Below are positions 10,716-23,227 of a stretch of 64,000 nucleotides of DNA, piece after piece. Source of the DNA: Amylostereum areolatum. Its lineage: Eukaryota; Basidiomycota; Agaricomycetes; Russulales; Stereaceae. Position numbers and translations under genes: made by a program. The stretch is taken from contig SAXG01000004.1 in the NCBI GenBank assembly GCA_012932865.1, forward strand, positions 1,178,001 to 1,242,000, given 5' to 3'. The notes under the pieces are model-generated. The model had not been told where the DNA came from. It worked only from the letters and a program-made list of their open reading frames with translations, and searched no databases. Position 1 is the stretch's first letter, and each line of letters begins with the position of its first letter.

Positions 10716-12447
10716 TCAGCTCCTAGCCTGGAGATAACGCGCCCGCGCTTTCTCCATACTCTCCCTGAGTTCGGCACTCTGCCACTGGGAGCTATCCTCT
10801 CGGAAACTGCCCGAGAGACCCCTCTCCTCGGACAGACCGCGTCCGGGAATCTGCATCGAGCCGTACACCGGCGAGCTCAGCGAGTCGGAGCCCGGATAGT
10901 GCGGTGACAAGCTCGGCGATGAAAGGAAAGAGGTGCTCGCTGAGGCGGAGAGAGGCGTGTTGGAAGAGGTGAACGATCCCGGGATACCGAGGTGTTGAGG
11001 ACGATGCTTCCTTCGGATCGACCCGCGACGTGACGTCGAGCCCGTGCTGGGCAAAGGGTCTTCCTCCTCCCACGCGCCGCTGCCGTCATCGACCTCGTCC
11101 TCTTGAGTCTCGCTCATGACGACGACTTCCTTTCCGAGCGCGCGTTTTCCCTCCTCGATAAGCTGTGCCAATCGGCCGCCCATCCAGTCGATCTGTGCAT
11201 TGACGTCAGTTGTGTGAAAGGGTGTGGATATATGCGCGCATGTATGCATACAGGATCATCCATTTCTTCGTCCTCGGGCTCCGGAGAGGGCACGGGAGCT
11301 GGGGCGAAATTGAATTCGGGCTGGACAGGGGGTTTGGCGGGGGAAACGCTGCGAGTGGCTGGTGCAGTTGACTGGAGCTGAGGCCGTGCACGACGCGGTC
11401 GCGCAGGTGTACGACGGTTGGTGACAGCGACCTGACGAGGCTTTTTGTAGCGGGGAGTCGGAGGAACGACATGAACGGGAGGGACGCCTGCCTGAGGCTG
11501 TGAAGCATCCTATCAGCACGACGCCACGATAAACAGAGTAGCGAACACACCTTCGAGGAATGAATTTCGGTGAATCCAGTCACCCTGCTCATATGGGGGA
11601 GGGGGATTTTCAGGCTCTTTGCCCCGGTCGCGCCATCTGAATCTCCCCAGAGCCTGTCAGCACGAAACCACCAACCCTGACGACCAAAACACTCACAGAC
11701 GATACACGGTAAGCCCGACCGCAGTTCCGATAAGGGCAGCGCTGACGGCCGTCGAGACGATAGAGCCCGCGAGCCCGCGTCTCCTCTTCGCCGGGGGAAG
11801 TTCTGTGGTGATACAAACGAAGTATAAGGAAACAGAGACGACGACAACGATAAACAAGACCAAGAGAAAGAGATAGAGCATGGCAAGGAGACTATATGCG
11901 AGGGGGAGGAGGAGAAGACATCTTAGACCCATGGAGGGCGCTGGAAAGAAGTGTACAGGAAGGAAAAGGCCGCCTCGCAGGAAGACCCCAAGGCGGGATC
12001 AGGCACGTGCCCGCCAAAACGCCTCGAGGTCTTCTCGTCCAGATCGAAATCAAAGGTGGGCAGAGGGCGAAGGCCGAAAACTGATTGGAAGATGCTGCAC
12101 GTACCAGCGACCATCTCCTCCACTGCGTTCTCCTCTTCCTCCTCCTGCGCGTGCGGCGTGACGGTGAAATCGCGGTACTTGGCCGGCGTGTCGAGATAGC
12201 CACTGGACGACATCCTGCTCGTGGCGGCTTGGCTCGGCTCCGAGTTTGGTGGGACCCAACCGCGTTTTCGGTTGAGGGGAAGAGAGGGGGGAAGGGTGGC
12301 AGGATGCGGACGGCGCTGGGCGGGCGCTACAGTTCGCAGTTTGTCTCCGGCCGGTGGACCGTTTTGCGCCCTCCGGGAGTCCGAAGACGTTGAGAAGGGG
12401 TTGGGGACGCCGGCGACGGCGAAATTGAACGTAAAATTGAGGGGCAT
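10716..12447 (-). CDS. Uncharacterised single-span membrane protein
   Basis: Unknown family; the gene reads right to left. The start at 12447 gives MPLNFTFNFAVAGVPNPF, a Ser/Pro-rich segment and MSSSGYLDTPAKYRDFTV (about 12210). A Glu-rich run leads into PLPTFDFDLDE and SFLYTSFQRPPW (to about 11930). After an intron ending at 11803 comes a basic patch PPAKRRRGLAG and a hydrophobic Ala/Val/Leu span of about 20 residues ending VGLTVYRLW (about 11700-11760), then RDRGKEPENPPPPYEQGDW. Further exons are Pro-rich (about 11270-11500). The last exon has WMGGRLAQLIEEGKRALG and a long Ser-rich tail ending at 10716-10718. The basic patch before one short span suggests an organelle or ER membrane anchor. 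The extent of the exon ending near 11930 is uncertain. Confidence 0.7.
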
Positions 12448-12877
12448 GACGGGGTTCGTGGACGCGTTGGGATCGTGAGTAATGGGAACGTGAAGGCGGA
12501 GGCAGAGAGAGAGAACATCAACAACGCGTTCGAGTCGACATTCGTCTCGAGGCGATCACGTGACCACAAAGGTTGAACCCCCGTCGTCAAAGTAGGCCAC
12601 TCGCCAGAGCCAATCGTCGTACAATCTATTAAATCTCTGGTTCGTAAGGTCATAAAGTGCGTATATGCGCCCCCTTGCATGCGTAAGATAATACAAGGGC
12701 TCTAGGTAAGTAATAACACGGTCTCGCCGTCAGTGTGTATAAACCGGTATTCTCTATGTTCTATCCTCTTCGTCATTGCGCCCCCGCCATCGCCGGCGCA
12801 TGCATAAACATGCCGTCATGATGGAGCCCTCTATGAATACCCCGCAAAGGCGGACATAGGCAGTACATGCGCGTTAC
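12448..12877. other. Promoter-side intergenic region
   Basis: About 430 bases upstream of the minus-strand gene starting at 12447 and downstream of the MFS stop at 12878. It should hold the membrane-protein promoter and the transporter 3' UTR. No distinctive motif or RNA gene is visible. Confidence 0.45.
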
Positions 12878-15285
12878 TCAGTGTTGCATCTCCATCGCGC
12901 GATGCGAGAACGTGCTGCGCTTGCGGATCTCCGGTCCATAGAAGAACAAGAGCTATCGGTGCGGGTCAAGGAAAATTCAATGACCAGCGGTAGACAAAGG
13001 ACATACGAAAGGGATCGGGGCCATGAGCGTGGCGACGCATGCAAATAGCGTGTTTCCCCATTTGTACGTGAGGGCATCGAACATCCGCGTGGTGAAGAGC
13101 GGGAAGATGGTACCCATGAGGTTACCTAAGTCTGTAATCAGCACGAAGGCGCAGGGAGAAAGTTCGAACACAACATACGACAGAGACTTTGACCAGCGAT
13201 AGCCGATGACGCGTAGGGACCATAGCTGATGAAATTGGTTAGTCAATCGTACACGGGTATGAGCTTTGTAGACTCACCAGTCCGCAAGGTACGAGAAGGC
13301 TGCTAGGTAGATCATGAAGGTCCCCCACATGAATATCTAAGTGCTTTCGAGATTAGATACCAAACCAACCCCAAACCCCGGGTGAAGCTCACAGTCAATC
13401 CGATGACCATGGCAATCCAAGGCACGTGGGGGAAGGTCGTCCACGCATAGATGAACATTCCGATAGGGAAGAGAATGCCCGAGACGCATGCCCAGTACAG
13501 ACGAGCCTCGGGGCCGCGCTTGAGCACGCCCTGCCTGGAACCCGAACCCGCCGATCAGCCTGACACATCCAGCCAGATGCCTGGAACAACACACCGGTAA
13601 AGCTTCTCTTGGTGAAAGTTCGAGACGAAGCCGAATATCGACCCCACACTGTGGATACACCGTCATTCATGGTGCGAAAAGAACATGTGGCGTAAGAACG
13701 TACACCAGCGCCGCGAACACGGTACCGACTTCGCCCGTGCCGAATCCGTGCACACTCCTGAAGGCCGGCGCCACTGACCTGGATCCCCAAGATGAGCGTC
13801 GAGAAGGAAGAGAGGGATTGACTCCAGGGAACGCACTCGATGATACAGTATAGGATCCCCCACGCGAAGCCGACCCACAACTGCCGATCCGTTGAGTATA
13901 GACGAACCTTCCCAAACGATCAAAACATACGCTGATGCTGGTGACGACAGGCTCTGTAAGGATCAAGCCTGCGTATGACAAATGCACTCAGATTAGATAG
14001 ATGTGGAGCGGTTGGAAAGTACTGACGCATCGGGCGGGTGCACGAGATGTACAAGAGCGTCTTCAAACTCGGAAGCTCCAACTCCGCCTTGGACCTGTAC
14101 CGCGTCTCGCCGGTCTCCTTCCTAAGCTTCTTCGCGTAACGCGTCAAAAGTACCGTGGTTCGCGTTTCCTTCATGAAAATAAGGATCGCGGCCAGGCAAG
14201 TGCCCGCGGCGCTGTGAAGATTGTCAGCCGCTGAGATCTGGCAAGGGGGACGAGAGATACGCACATAACGTGAATCCATTGGATCCAGCGCCACTCGAAA
14301 TGGGGGTTCGCCTCGATCCAGCCCGCTCCCACCGGACCCATGCCCGTCCCAGCGATAGCGCAGAAGGCGAAGATAGACATCGGAAAACCCCGCCTGCCCA
14401 ACGATTAGCGATGAAAGCGAACATAGCTGGAGAATACCTACTCGTGAGGCCTCCAGATATCTGCCAGGGATCCACCCACCATCGTCGAGCCCGTCGAACC
14501 AAACGCTCCCAGGAGGAATCGCCCAACGATGACAGTCTGAATATTGGTCGCGCTGTAGAACACTCTGTAGGTAAGGCGCAATATAGTAGATCCGGAAAAA
14601 CAGCGACGTACGCGGCAATCATCACCTGCCAGAGCAAAAATCCAAGCGCGGACACCATGTATAGGGGCAATCTACCGAGCTCTTCACTAAACGGCGCCGC
14701 GAACAGGGGGACGATACCGAAGCCAAGAGGATAGACGGCGAGGCCGACGGTCGCGAGGTATGTCGAGCAATTCAGATCTCGCGTCATGGAGGGGAATCCG
14801 GAACTGAACGAGGAGGCCGTCGCAGCGGACAGGGCCGTGAAGTAGCACGCAACGAGCGTGATTGCCCACTTGCGAAAAGGAGAGTAATTGATGGGGTTCC
14901 TTTTATCACCGTCCTCAAACTCGACCTGAGATCCCCCGCCCGCGATGAGCAAAATGAAGCCACGGGAGCTGGGAAAAGTGAGAACACACGTAGAGGATGT
15001 CGTCCTTCTCGTCAATATAAAACCCTCTCTTCCCTTCTCCAGTCTCCGGATCTAACGGCCGCGGGATGGTTCTAGGAAGGTACTCGTCGACCTCTCCTTG
15101 CTGATAGTAATGTCGAATGGTGAGCATCGCGCGGGACATCGAGCAAAGTTACACGCATGACGCACGTCGTCCTCGGGTGGGGGGTCATCAGGTGCTCTCA
15201 CGGCCAGACCTTCTGCTTCTCTCGCCGCTGCAGCGGCGGTGAGCGTGTGTTCGGAAGCATCCTCCCGCGTGATGATCTCGACCAT
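12878..15285 (-). CDS. Major facilitator superfamily transporter, DHA1 (TPO1/FLR1-like) type
   Basis: Drug or polyamine:proton antiporter of the plasma membrane by family. The start at 15285 (MVEIITREDASEHTLTAAAA) is followed by a hydrophilic tail with RGFYIDEKDD (about 15020) and FEDGDKRNPINYSPFRKW, the usual lead-in to TM1. TM1 is ITLVACYFTALSAATASSF, and the loop after TM2 carries FSEELGRLPLY (about 14660-14690), a DHA1 signature variant. Later exons show GTGMGPVGAGWIE (about 14330), KETRTTVLLTRYAKKLRK in the central loop (about 14150), LWVGFAWGILY (about 13860), GFVSNFHQEKLY-type sequence (about 13620) and a C-terminal FYGPEIRKRS motif ending at TGA 12878-12880. At least ten introns are needed. 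The junction near 13770-13850 has more than one possible splice. It is transcribed divergently from the flavin reductase. Confidence 0.88.
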
Positions 15286-16072
15286 TCTGAGCGAGGTGAA
15301 GCTTGTCCTTGTGCTGTATTCGTGAACGGGCCAGCGAAAGCAAGCTGGGACCGTGTTGTAGCTCTATCTGGGGACCTAAGGGGTGATTGGATGAGGAAAC
15401 CGAGGTGGGGAAGCACAGATCATCCTGGAGGGAAGTGCTGGGTTTTTTATATGGGCTTGAAAAGTATAGTCATACTCCTCACGGCCCTAAGATGTTCACG
15501 GAATCACGTGAGACGTAGATTAGCGTCGACTGCCCATCTTCCGCAATCTGCATCCCCTAGCTCGTTCGGCTTCGCCCTGGATGTCGGTAATGTTAGCCGA
15601 CGATGGAAGGGATGAGATGATAGATGAATGAGTCTAAAGGAAACAAGATGATTTCAGCCAGAAAATAAGCAAGTATTGTCGAAAAAACGAGGCATTTTCG
15701 CGTACTTAGGGCCAGAACACGAGGTCTGATCTGCCGATCAGCGAAGTGGTGAAGGCAACAACGCGCCCGCTGATCCACAGATAGCCACTTTGCGCCGTAT
15801 CACCGCACGATACCCATTTAGACGTTTCGCAACGTATACGCGTAAGAGATCCCAAAGCATCTAAGCAGGAGAGAGCGCGCAAAGACATTGCGAGCAAACT
15901 CGATAGCCAATCGGAATGAAGCGTCAGCTTTCAAATTTCAAATTTCATCTCCGGAACCAATCCGGAACGGCGGCGGAACGTGTTTGGTGTTGCTGTGCAA
16001 GAGCCTCCGATCCTAACAAGCACAAACAACGCCCAACGCGTTCGCGACTCGTCCGATCGCCTTTGTCCGACC
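15286..16072. other. Divergent intergenic region, MFS / flavin reductase
   Basis: About 790 bases separate two divergent starts, so both promoters lie here. Small open frames are not supported. I see no clear TATA box. The half near 16073 contains pyrimidine-rich sequence just before the ATG context ccgaccATGG. Confidence 0.45.
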
Positions 16073-16817
16073 ATGGCCGCGGCGCGTCTCCCGTCCAACT
16101 TGCTTTCTCCGTGTCGACGCGCCTATTCGATATCCCATGAACATCACCACAGACTCCGCGAATTGTTGCGCGAGACGGCTCAGCCCGTCGCGGTTGTGAC
16201 CTCCCTCATGCCCCGCTCGAACGCGTCAGATGCGAGCGACGAACCTCTGTACCACGGCGCAACCCTATCCTCCTTCACCTCAATATCCCTCTCACCGTAT
16301 CCTCTCGTTGCGTTCTCGCTCCGCGTGCCTTCACGTATGGCGACAACATTGTCCCATCTTTCCCAGCCACGGACATCCTCATCATCCTCGGACGCAGCCT
16401 CTCTTTCCAACACACATATGGTCGTCAACATACTCTCCGCTGCACAAACACACGCAGCACACCTCTTCTCCAGGACCGACCTTTACCCACGCCCCTTCGA
16501 CTCCTCAGAGCTCTCTTTTTCTTTCACACGCGACCGTCTCCCCATTCTACACGGGTCCCTAGGCGCGCTCTCCTGCCGCGTCATCGGGACGGCATGGCCT
16601 CTCAGCGATTTGAAGGCATTGGGCGGATCCGAACTGGAGGGGATATGATGAAGCAGGGGATGGGGTAGCGTCGGAGTTGTTTATTGCCAAAGTGGTGCGC
16701 GTCGAGGATGTACCGGTCGAAACGAAGGAGGACGATCCTATGCGGACACTGCCGCTGCTGTACCATCGTCGGGGCTACGGCACTATCGCCCCTCACTCTT
16801 CTTTCCCCAAATCATGA
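16073..16817 (+). CDS. Flavin reductase-like, FMN-binding protein
   Basis: Small FMN/NADPH oxidoreductase of the flavin-reductase-like (split-barrel) family. The start at 16073 (MAAARLPSNLLSPCRRAYS) resembles a mitochondrial presequence, with R-A-Y-S at the likely cleavage site. The domain begins RELLRETAQPVAVVTS and continues with LSSFTSISLSPYPLVAFSLR, the family's FMN-binding N-terminal half, then VVNILSAAQTHAAHLFSR. After LKALGGSELEG the frame breaks at GGGG (16639-16642). Dropping one base would let reading continue into ELFIAKVVRVEDV and a typical C-terminus LPLLYHRRGYGTIAP, to a stop at 16815-16817. No intron can bridge this, so it is either a one-base consensus error or a recent frameshift. 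No introns are otherwise needed. Confidence 0.82.
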
Positions 16818-17265
16818 CTCTTTGAAGTCCGTTGACTCCGTTCTCCGTTCCAGAACCATGCGTCCAAGTCTAGACCTTTCACACTCCCTTTACGTGTCGA
16901 TCGATTGTCGGTCCTTGGATATCCCCGAGAGATGTGCACAAATGAGCCCCGGGCCAACGCATTCAGGCGTTTGTAACCTGCAGGGACCCTAGCAGTCAGA
17001 GGCGCCTTACTTCTACGATGACTCCCATCTAACCCATCAGGCATCATTGTCCCATAGCAAGGTATGCAAATATGTCCGCCAGGCCGATGAATTCTCCTGG
17101 AGCCTCTTCAGTCCAAGGTCCTTTCCGATGTTCGTGCTTACCGCGTATAGTGCCGAGGACTCCAAACATTTTCAGCTTAACAAGGGCAGCATGTATACGG
17201 CAAGACTTCTTGATCTCTTGCCGCAACTCATACATATCCTCGACAACCGCCCCCACGCATTGAAG
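16818..17265. other. Intergenic
   Basis: About 450 bases between the flavin reductase and the SDR relic. Open frames on both strands are short and show no domain. Confidence 0.4.
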
Positions 17266-18064
17266 ATGTCCGCCGACCGTAGACCGATCATACTCATTAC
17301 TGGGTGCATTGGAATTCTCTCGAGGACTGGCGGGCGGAGCCTGACGAGCGCTGGTGTATTTTCCCGTTGCAGATGCACCTCACGCGAGATTGGCCATTCG
17401 CTAGCGCTCGAAATCGTCGAAAGAGGTGCTATCGCTCGGTGCTGACTACCGTGCATGCACCCTGACGTTAACCTCCATAGTCTATCTAGGCTGCTGAGTG
17501 TCCGCGACGACCCGGAACCCGAGCACGATGTAAGACCTTGTGGAGCAGTGGTGGGCGCTAGACGTGTGTAAACCCGAACTTATTTTCACGGTGCGCAAGG
17601 GGATCTACAGGTTGACTCGGGAAAAATTCGACTGTCTGGTTAACGATGCGTAAGCCCCTCCGTTCTTGTCATATCAAGCCCCCGTCCTCATTCGTTGTCT
17701 CCAGTCTCCCAAATGGTGATCAGGGTGTGTGTTTTCTACTCCTGTCCTCCCCAAGCGACCCATCCCACATTTCTTACCCGGATATCGCTCAGCTCGCGCT
17801 TGAACTCGACGAGGCGAATGAGGAGGCGACCTTCGACCTCAACCTTTTCCCCGTGCCACGCCCAAGGCATTCACGTCCCTCCTGATCAACTCGGGCAACC
17901 GGGGCATCGCCGGCGTCATGGTCCTGCCCACGATAGTCATGGCAAAGCCATGGTACACGCCTATGTACGCCGGTGCGTTGTGTATCGAACTCCACACCGG
18001 TACAAATGAGGAATACGTAGGAACTCACCCGACAAAGGGAGTCCCCGCCGATGTCTGGGATTAA
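17266..18064 (+). pseudogene. Relic of an AYR1-like short-chain dehydrogenase
   Basis: Fragments align in order with the SDR genes at 27153-31951: MSADRRPIILITGC (exon 1), EIGHSLALEIVERGA (nucleotide-binding helix, about 17385-17432), LDVCKPE...EKFDCLVNDA (about 17550-17650, equivalent to the DV and NNA regions), DEANEEATFDLNLF (about 17808-17850) and a C-terminal-like exon to TAA 18062-18064. The YxxxK catalytic segment is missing, the glycine motif lacks its TGG, and stops lie just after RGA and in the exon start. Orientation is opposite to the intact SDR array about 10 kb away. It could still be transcribed, but a working dehydrogenase is very unlikely. Confidence 0.65.
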
Positions 18065-18206
18065 AGTCACTGTATCCCCCGTTTATTCAGCGTATAAGTA
18101 CAACAGATCGTCACTGCCTATTTTCTCCATCACACCTGACCGGCCTGACTACCATCCCGTTGAAGTTGCTTGTGTGGCGGCCGCACGTTCGTATCTTTCT
18201 TTCTGA

Positions 18207-20953
18207 TCACGCTCTGACAGTGAACGATTGAGTCACTGCCGTGTTCTCTAGGCGAACCCGCCATGGACGTTCTGATATGGTGGTGATGGTTTCTGATTCA
18301 CGTGCAGGCTTGAAAGTGAAGAATGCTGATGAGATGATACTTACAGGTGTATATGTTCGAACTGAATAGAACGGCCTCTCATCACTGAGGTCATTTAGCC
18401 CCACAAAATCACGGGCGTTGAGATACTCGTGAAGGATTATGTATCTGTTCCCCCTATCTAAGTGGTCGTATTGACTGTAGCGAAGAATTAGGCCTTTATA
18501 CGGATGTACATTGTTGTGATCACGTACGGTTTCTTGAGTTCTGTGCAGGCCCCTCAAACGCTGCATCGTACGCGCGACTGCAAAAGTTACCAGCCTTGGT
18601 CGTGGCAAGCTTTCTGACACTACTCTTTGTGAAACAGTAAGATGTGTATCACGAGAACAAATGGAATGGCTTACAATGATAAAACTATTCCAGCTAGCCT
18701 GGTTCTCATCGCTGGCCTGGCGAGGGCGCCACTCAGAGACGATTTCCAGTAGATTGTTGACAGAGAAATAATCCCGTTGGACGACACCCAATTGGGTTGA
18801 GTTCGATGGTTCCCTAGAAGCGCCACTTGGATCAAACCACTGGAACCATTTGCGTTCGTCAGGGTTATGGGGGTTGCTGTATTTCACGGCGCAATATGCA
18901 AAGATAGGAGTGTCCGGCACCGGCTTGTTCTTGTGTTGGCACGTCTCGGATTCGCGGACGGCATAGACTGCAAAGCCAAAGTGGCTAGACTGAGTGCCGT
19001 CAGCTGGAGTGTAACGCGTGACTTTAACTTGGTATGTGTCTATGTGTGGGCACGAATCGAGGTCGACTGGCCCGAACGAGAACTCGTTCACCTCAAGTTG
19101 TGGATTCTGGAGGGGTATCTCACCCAGCGTTTCTGTGTATGCCTGTTTATAGTACTTCTCCCCTGCCAGGCCGGTATTTGTGCCTTCCGGGTCTAACAGT
19201 CCCTGTGTTTTCGGTAAGATGTCAATATTTCATCGCCCAGGATGAGTATACGAACCTTCATCGCCCCAATAAAGTATTGATGAAGTGACGCCGGCTTCTG
19301 TTGCTTGCAGATGTTCGTGTGAGCAGCGTGTCTAAACTTTGCAATTGCCTTCATTAGACTGAATGAGTCCTGGCGTCCGAGCAGGATAAAGAAGTGTGGC
19401 TTGTAATCGCCCAATGGAGGCAGGGAAGATGCTTCTACAACCTCACGTGAATGGGATTTCCCACCGGGTTGGAGGCGGTAAAGTAAAAGAAGCTGTTCAG
19501 TTGGATTATGTCGCACCGCGAGTGTAGGAATTAAGATTGTTTTTGAGATTGCGTTTGTGAATATCTCTGATGGGAGAAATACTAGCCCAAGACCGAATTC
19601 GTCCAAAGGCAGGCCGGAGGCGTAGGCCTTCATCACTCTACGCGTCAGAGTCATCTTGGTCCTTCATAAAATAGACAAACATAAGACCCACGTTCAAATC
19701 TGGTCGGTACCAGTGCTCGCCATCCCAAGTTTTAACCGGCAGGACGTTGTTTGGGATGGCGGGGTCAAAGATAACGGGCTCGGTCTCAGAAAGCTCCTCC
19801 GCGCTCCCAACCACTGCTAACGTGTATAGGCCTCTCGCCCAAGTACGTGTTATAACCTCCTGTCATGGGTGATCAACTTTGAGCGTTTTAAAAACCTAAC
19901 AGCACGAACGGTGAGGGAGTTCAAGCACCAAGACTTTGTTCTTTCGGAATAACCAGTTGCAGTGGAGTCGTCCCTGTATAGATATTCTCTTTCCATCTTC
20001 ACGTTAAAACAATCACGAAGGCGAATCAAATGTTCACCGAGTGAATCCGTGTCATCCTGGCCGACAACGTCGATGATTGTCTCATTGAGCATATCATCCG
20101 GGTTTACCTTACGGTCCCAAGGGCATTCCAGTCGAACAGACGTGCCCCACTGGTCCAACGAAAGACGCAAAAGAGTACCGCCAATGGAAACATCATATAG
20201 CTCGAACCCAGTATCGTAGTAACTTGAAGTCCTTCGCTTGAAAAAAACGAGTGACAATCCAAACTTGCTGGGGCGGTTCGGGGTTTCTTGGGATTCATCA
20301 CCCGGGATTCTCTCGAAAGCCGCCCAAAATCCATTATCGGCTAGGAGTCCTAGGTCTAGTCCAGGATTGGAAGCACGCGGGAAGTTTTCCATACTCTGTA
20401 TGGAAATCAGGATTAAGCGATGGCTAGAGAGAGTGATTCAGGCGCACCGTCATCGACATCGTGATCCACAGTTTGAGAAATTGGACATCGTTCATATCAA
20501 TGGCAGTTTTTTTTGCGTGTTTGAAGGCATCATGAACACGAGACAAGATGTCAAGGATATCTTGAGGATGAAAGACGGTACAAGTCGGTGACATGACATT
20601 GTGATCCAGATATTCATGGCAAAAATCTTCATCGGACTGCAGCACTGGAGTCCAACAACTTGTATTAGGTCCTTTGAGGAGGAAATATCGGATCAAAATG
20701 ACTGCTGGGCTCTTGATACCGACTGCCTGTGGGCGAGTACCCGGAAGACGTGACATGCGGAATCCTAATCCTCTGGGGACGCCAGTCTGTCTAAGATAGT
20801 AGGAGAAGGGTTGAACATTGAATTCAAAGTCCTGCGCCACGGGTAAGACGCAAGCTGAGTGTTTGGATTTCCTGCAAAAGGCAAACAAAGACGAACCGAA
20901 GGACTCGAAGGAGTGTTACCCTGTTTCATTTCTGGTAGTTTGACCGTGGACAT
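18207..20953 (-). CDS. Uncharacterised large multi-exon gene
   Basis: I do not recognise the family. Long open exon pieces run right to left: about 20880-20440 (with QPFSYYLRQTGVPRGLGF and HPQDILDILSRVHDAFKHA), about 20392-19860 (NGFWAAFERIPGDESQE, FELYDVSIGGTLLRLSLDQ), about 19820-19680 (TWDGEHWYRPDLNVGLMF), about 19640-19270 (KAYASGLPLDEFGLGLVF) and, after a clean 54-nt intron at about 19206-19262, 19205-18670 (LLDPEGTNTGLAGEKYY, FGFAVYAVRESETC). The last exons contain LILRYSQYDHLDRGNRYII and end at 18207. No signal peptide, span or named domain is seen. The start at 20953 (MSTVKLPEMKQ) does not join the next exon in frame by an obvious intron, and the junctions near 19860 and 19645 are also unresolved. 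This may be two genes or a partly decayed one. Confidence 0.55.
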
Positions 20954-21782
20954 ATCGATAGAAGGCTATCGCAATGAAAGCAGATGACGATTGAGGATTG
21001 CTGCGCTCGTCATGGCCTTTATATAGTCGTCAGCGTCAACGCCACCACGAAAGACTACAAACAGGGGGGAAAAACGCCACACCTGGAAAATCCAGTGGCA
21101 CATAAACAAGGTTCTCCTGAGGGGTAGGTAAATGATGCCAATGAGGAACAACCAGATGAATCGCTTCAGGCTATCCTTGATACTCATGACTTCCTCGAAG
21201 TGCCGCTTCTGTAACGTTAAGTGTCTTCAGGCTAAGGACACAAATCTTCCTGTGTGAAACTTTGCGGGAAAGCCCCTGCGACTCGAATGGCAAGATATGA
21301 AGCTGGAGAACATCCTTTTGCAGAAGGAGAAGAGATGTGTCATCCCATCTTGCTGAACAGTGAAGAAATAAAGACGACTACACGCACTCTCGATACGACT
21401 AGCTTCCCTGATCATCGATCAAGATTGAGGGTCACTCTGGACCGCTACAAGCTCAAGCCGCTAAGCCACTTCTTGACTTAACGCCTCAGATTATCGAGGT
21501 ACTGCAGTTTATGTATGTGAGCATACGCGGGGCGAACGGTGTACACATATTTGAGTTAGAATGGGAGAATTGAGGTGAAGGGGAATGATGCAAAACGTTG
21601 GGGCGTTGAGCCAGTGACGGAGCCATGTCTGAAGCGCTGAAGTTGAAACGAGGGAAGTCAGTGACAGAACTCGAACTCGGCGAATTACTCACTGGAGTCT
21701 GGCAGACTCGAGCCCTCTCGAGCCGCCGTGCCGGCGTCTGACGCGCGCAACACCGACGTCCACAGTTAACTCCACTAACTCA
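20954..21782. other. Intergenic up to the transposon
   Basis: About 830 bases upstream of the minus-strand unknown gene. A minus-strand frame at 20966-21187 has a hydrophobic start (MSIKDSLKRFIWLFLIGIIY) but no partner exon, so I do not call it. The last three bases (TCA, 21780-21782) are the left target-site duplication of the element that follows. Confidence 0.45.
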
Positions 21783-21819
21783 CACTGCGGCGAACGGCGA
21801 GATTACTCCCGGGGAGAAT
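21783..21819 (+). repeat. Left terminal inverted repeat (37 bp)
   Basis: Perfect inverted match to 23228-23264. It begins CACTG and is preceded by TCA. Confidence 0.92.
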
Positions 21820-23227
21820 CCGCTGGGAATGAGCAGATTCCACACAGATTCCGTGCAGACTCTAAGCAGATTACACCCCCCGGAGAACCTGTGGAGAATG
21901 GTCGAAATACGGCGCTGATTCCCAGCAGATTCCACACCAATCCCGCGCATATTACTCACAGGTCGTGTTCTGCTCGCATGATAACCCAATAGTTTTTAAA
22001 AACATATTTAACAGCAGTATCCCCCTGCTCCCCTCACATTCCCCTCCTTCGCATTCCTCTGCTCACAGGCGGCTGAGAAAAACGACAACAATGTATTAGA
22101 TCTCGCATTGCATATGTAGACCAATAACAGGCATGAGCGGAGTCTATCAAGTACTGTAGTAGATGTAAAGTGCGTGTGCCACGATGGAGGGTTACCCATT
22201 CATGACCCTCACGCATACATCCAGCCCCACTTCCCCCGCGCAAACATCTATCCCAGCGCCATTGGAGGTAAACATGTCTATGATAACTGAGAAAGTCATC
22301 AGTCAACACTGCATTACGCGAACCTCGAAGGAAGCGCACCGTCGTTTACGAGTGGGGTCCCAGCTGAAGCTCCATCTCCCAGTGCGGAGCAGAGTGTAGG
22401 GACTCGGAGGGGATTTTGTGGGTCTAGCAGTGCAAACAGATTAGTAAGATTGAGAAGACGGGCTTAAACAAAGTGTTGCCCACCTCGGAGAAGGGCTGTC
22501 TGTATATGTAGTGCTGTACTGCCTATGGTATAATCAATGAGGGAAAGGTGGAGTGATCGACTTAAGAGAATAAATGCGCACCTTATTGAGCCAATAAACA
22601 ACCGTCTGGAGGGATTTGATATCAGGGCTGATGCTATCAGAAACTATCAGGAAGGCGGGGAAGGGGATGGACTCCGAGGGAAGGGTGTGAAGCAACGTAC
22701 GCTGCATCTTGTCTTCGCTGCCGCTTCAAATTTTCTGCTGGCGTAATCAATCGCACTTAGATAAACAGAATGGTTCGACGCACCACACGACTCGACACAG
22801 ATGCCCGAAACACGATACCCTTTGTAGCCTTCTCGGCTCTCTTTGCAGTCCGGTGTGCAGCAACAGTCAGTACTAGTGTAAACGAGTTTTTGAAGACTTA
22901 CCATGGGTGTAGCGCTCGACCAGGACGATAATCGGCCTCGTATAGTGGTGCGATAATAAATCGGGTGGAGGATGAAGGAGAACGAGATGGATGTGGGGAG
23001 GTAGAGAATCGCGTCGATTGAAGTCGCAACGACGCGACTTTTCTCACGGAAATAATAAGAGGGCTTACACGGGAATAAGTGCTCCAGCTGTGAAATTGGG
23101 CGGAAACTCGGGATAATCTAGAGGGAACATTCTGAGAGAATCCGTGTTCTCTCTGCAAATTCTCCCTGGTAGAGAATCTATCCAGGATATGGTGAGAATC
23201 AGGAGGGAATCTGTTCATTCTACGTAG

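Noticed and set aside
20966..21187. Hydrophobic 73-codon minus-strand frame next to the transposon
   Set aside because: It could be a signal-anchor exon of the gene below it, but no in-frame splice to 20953 is evident.
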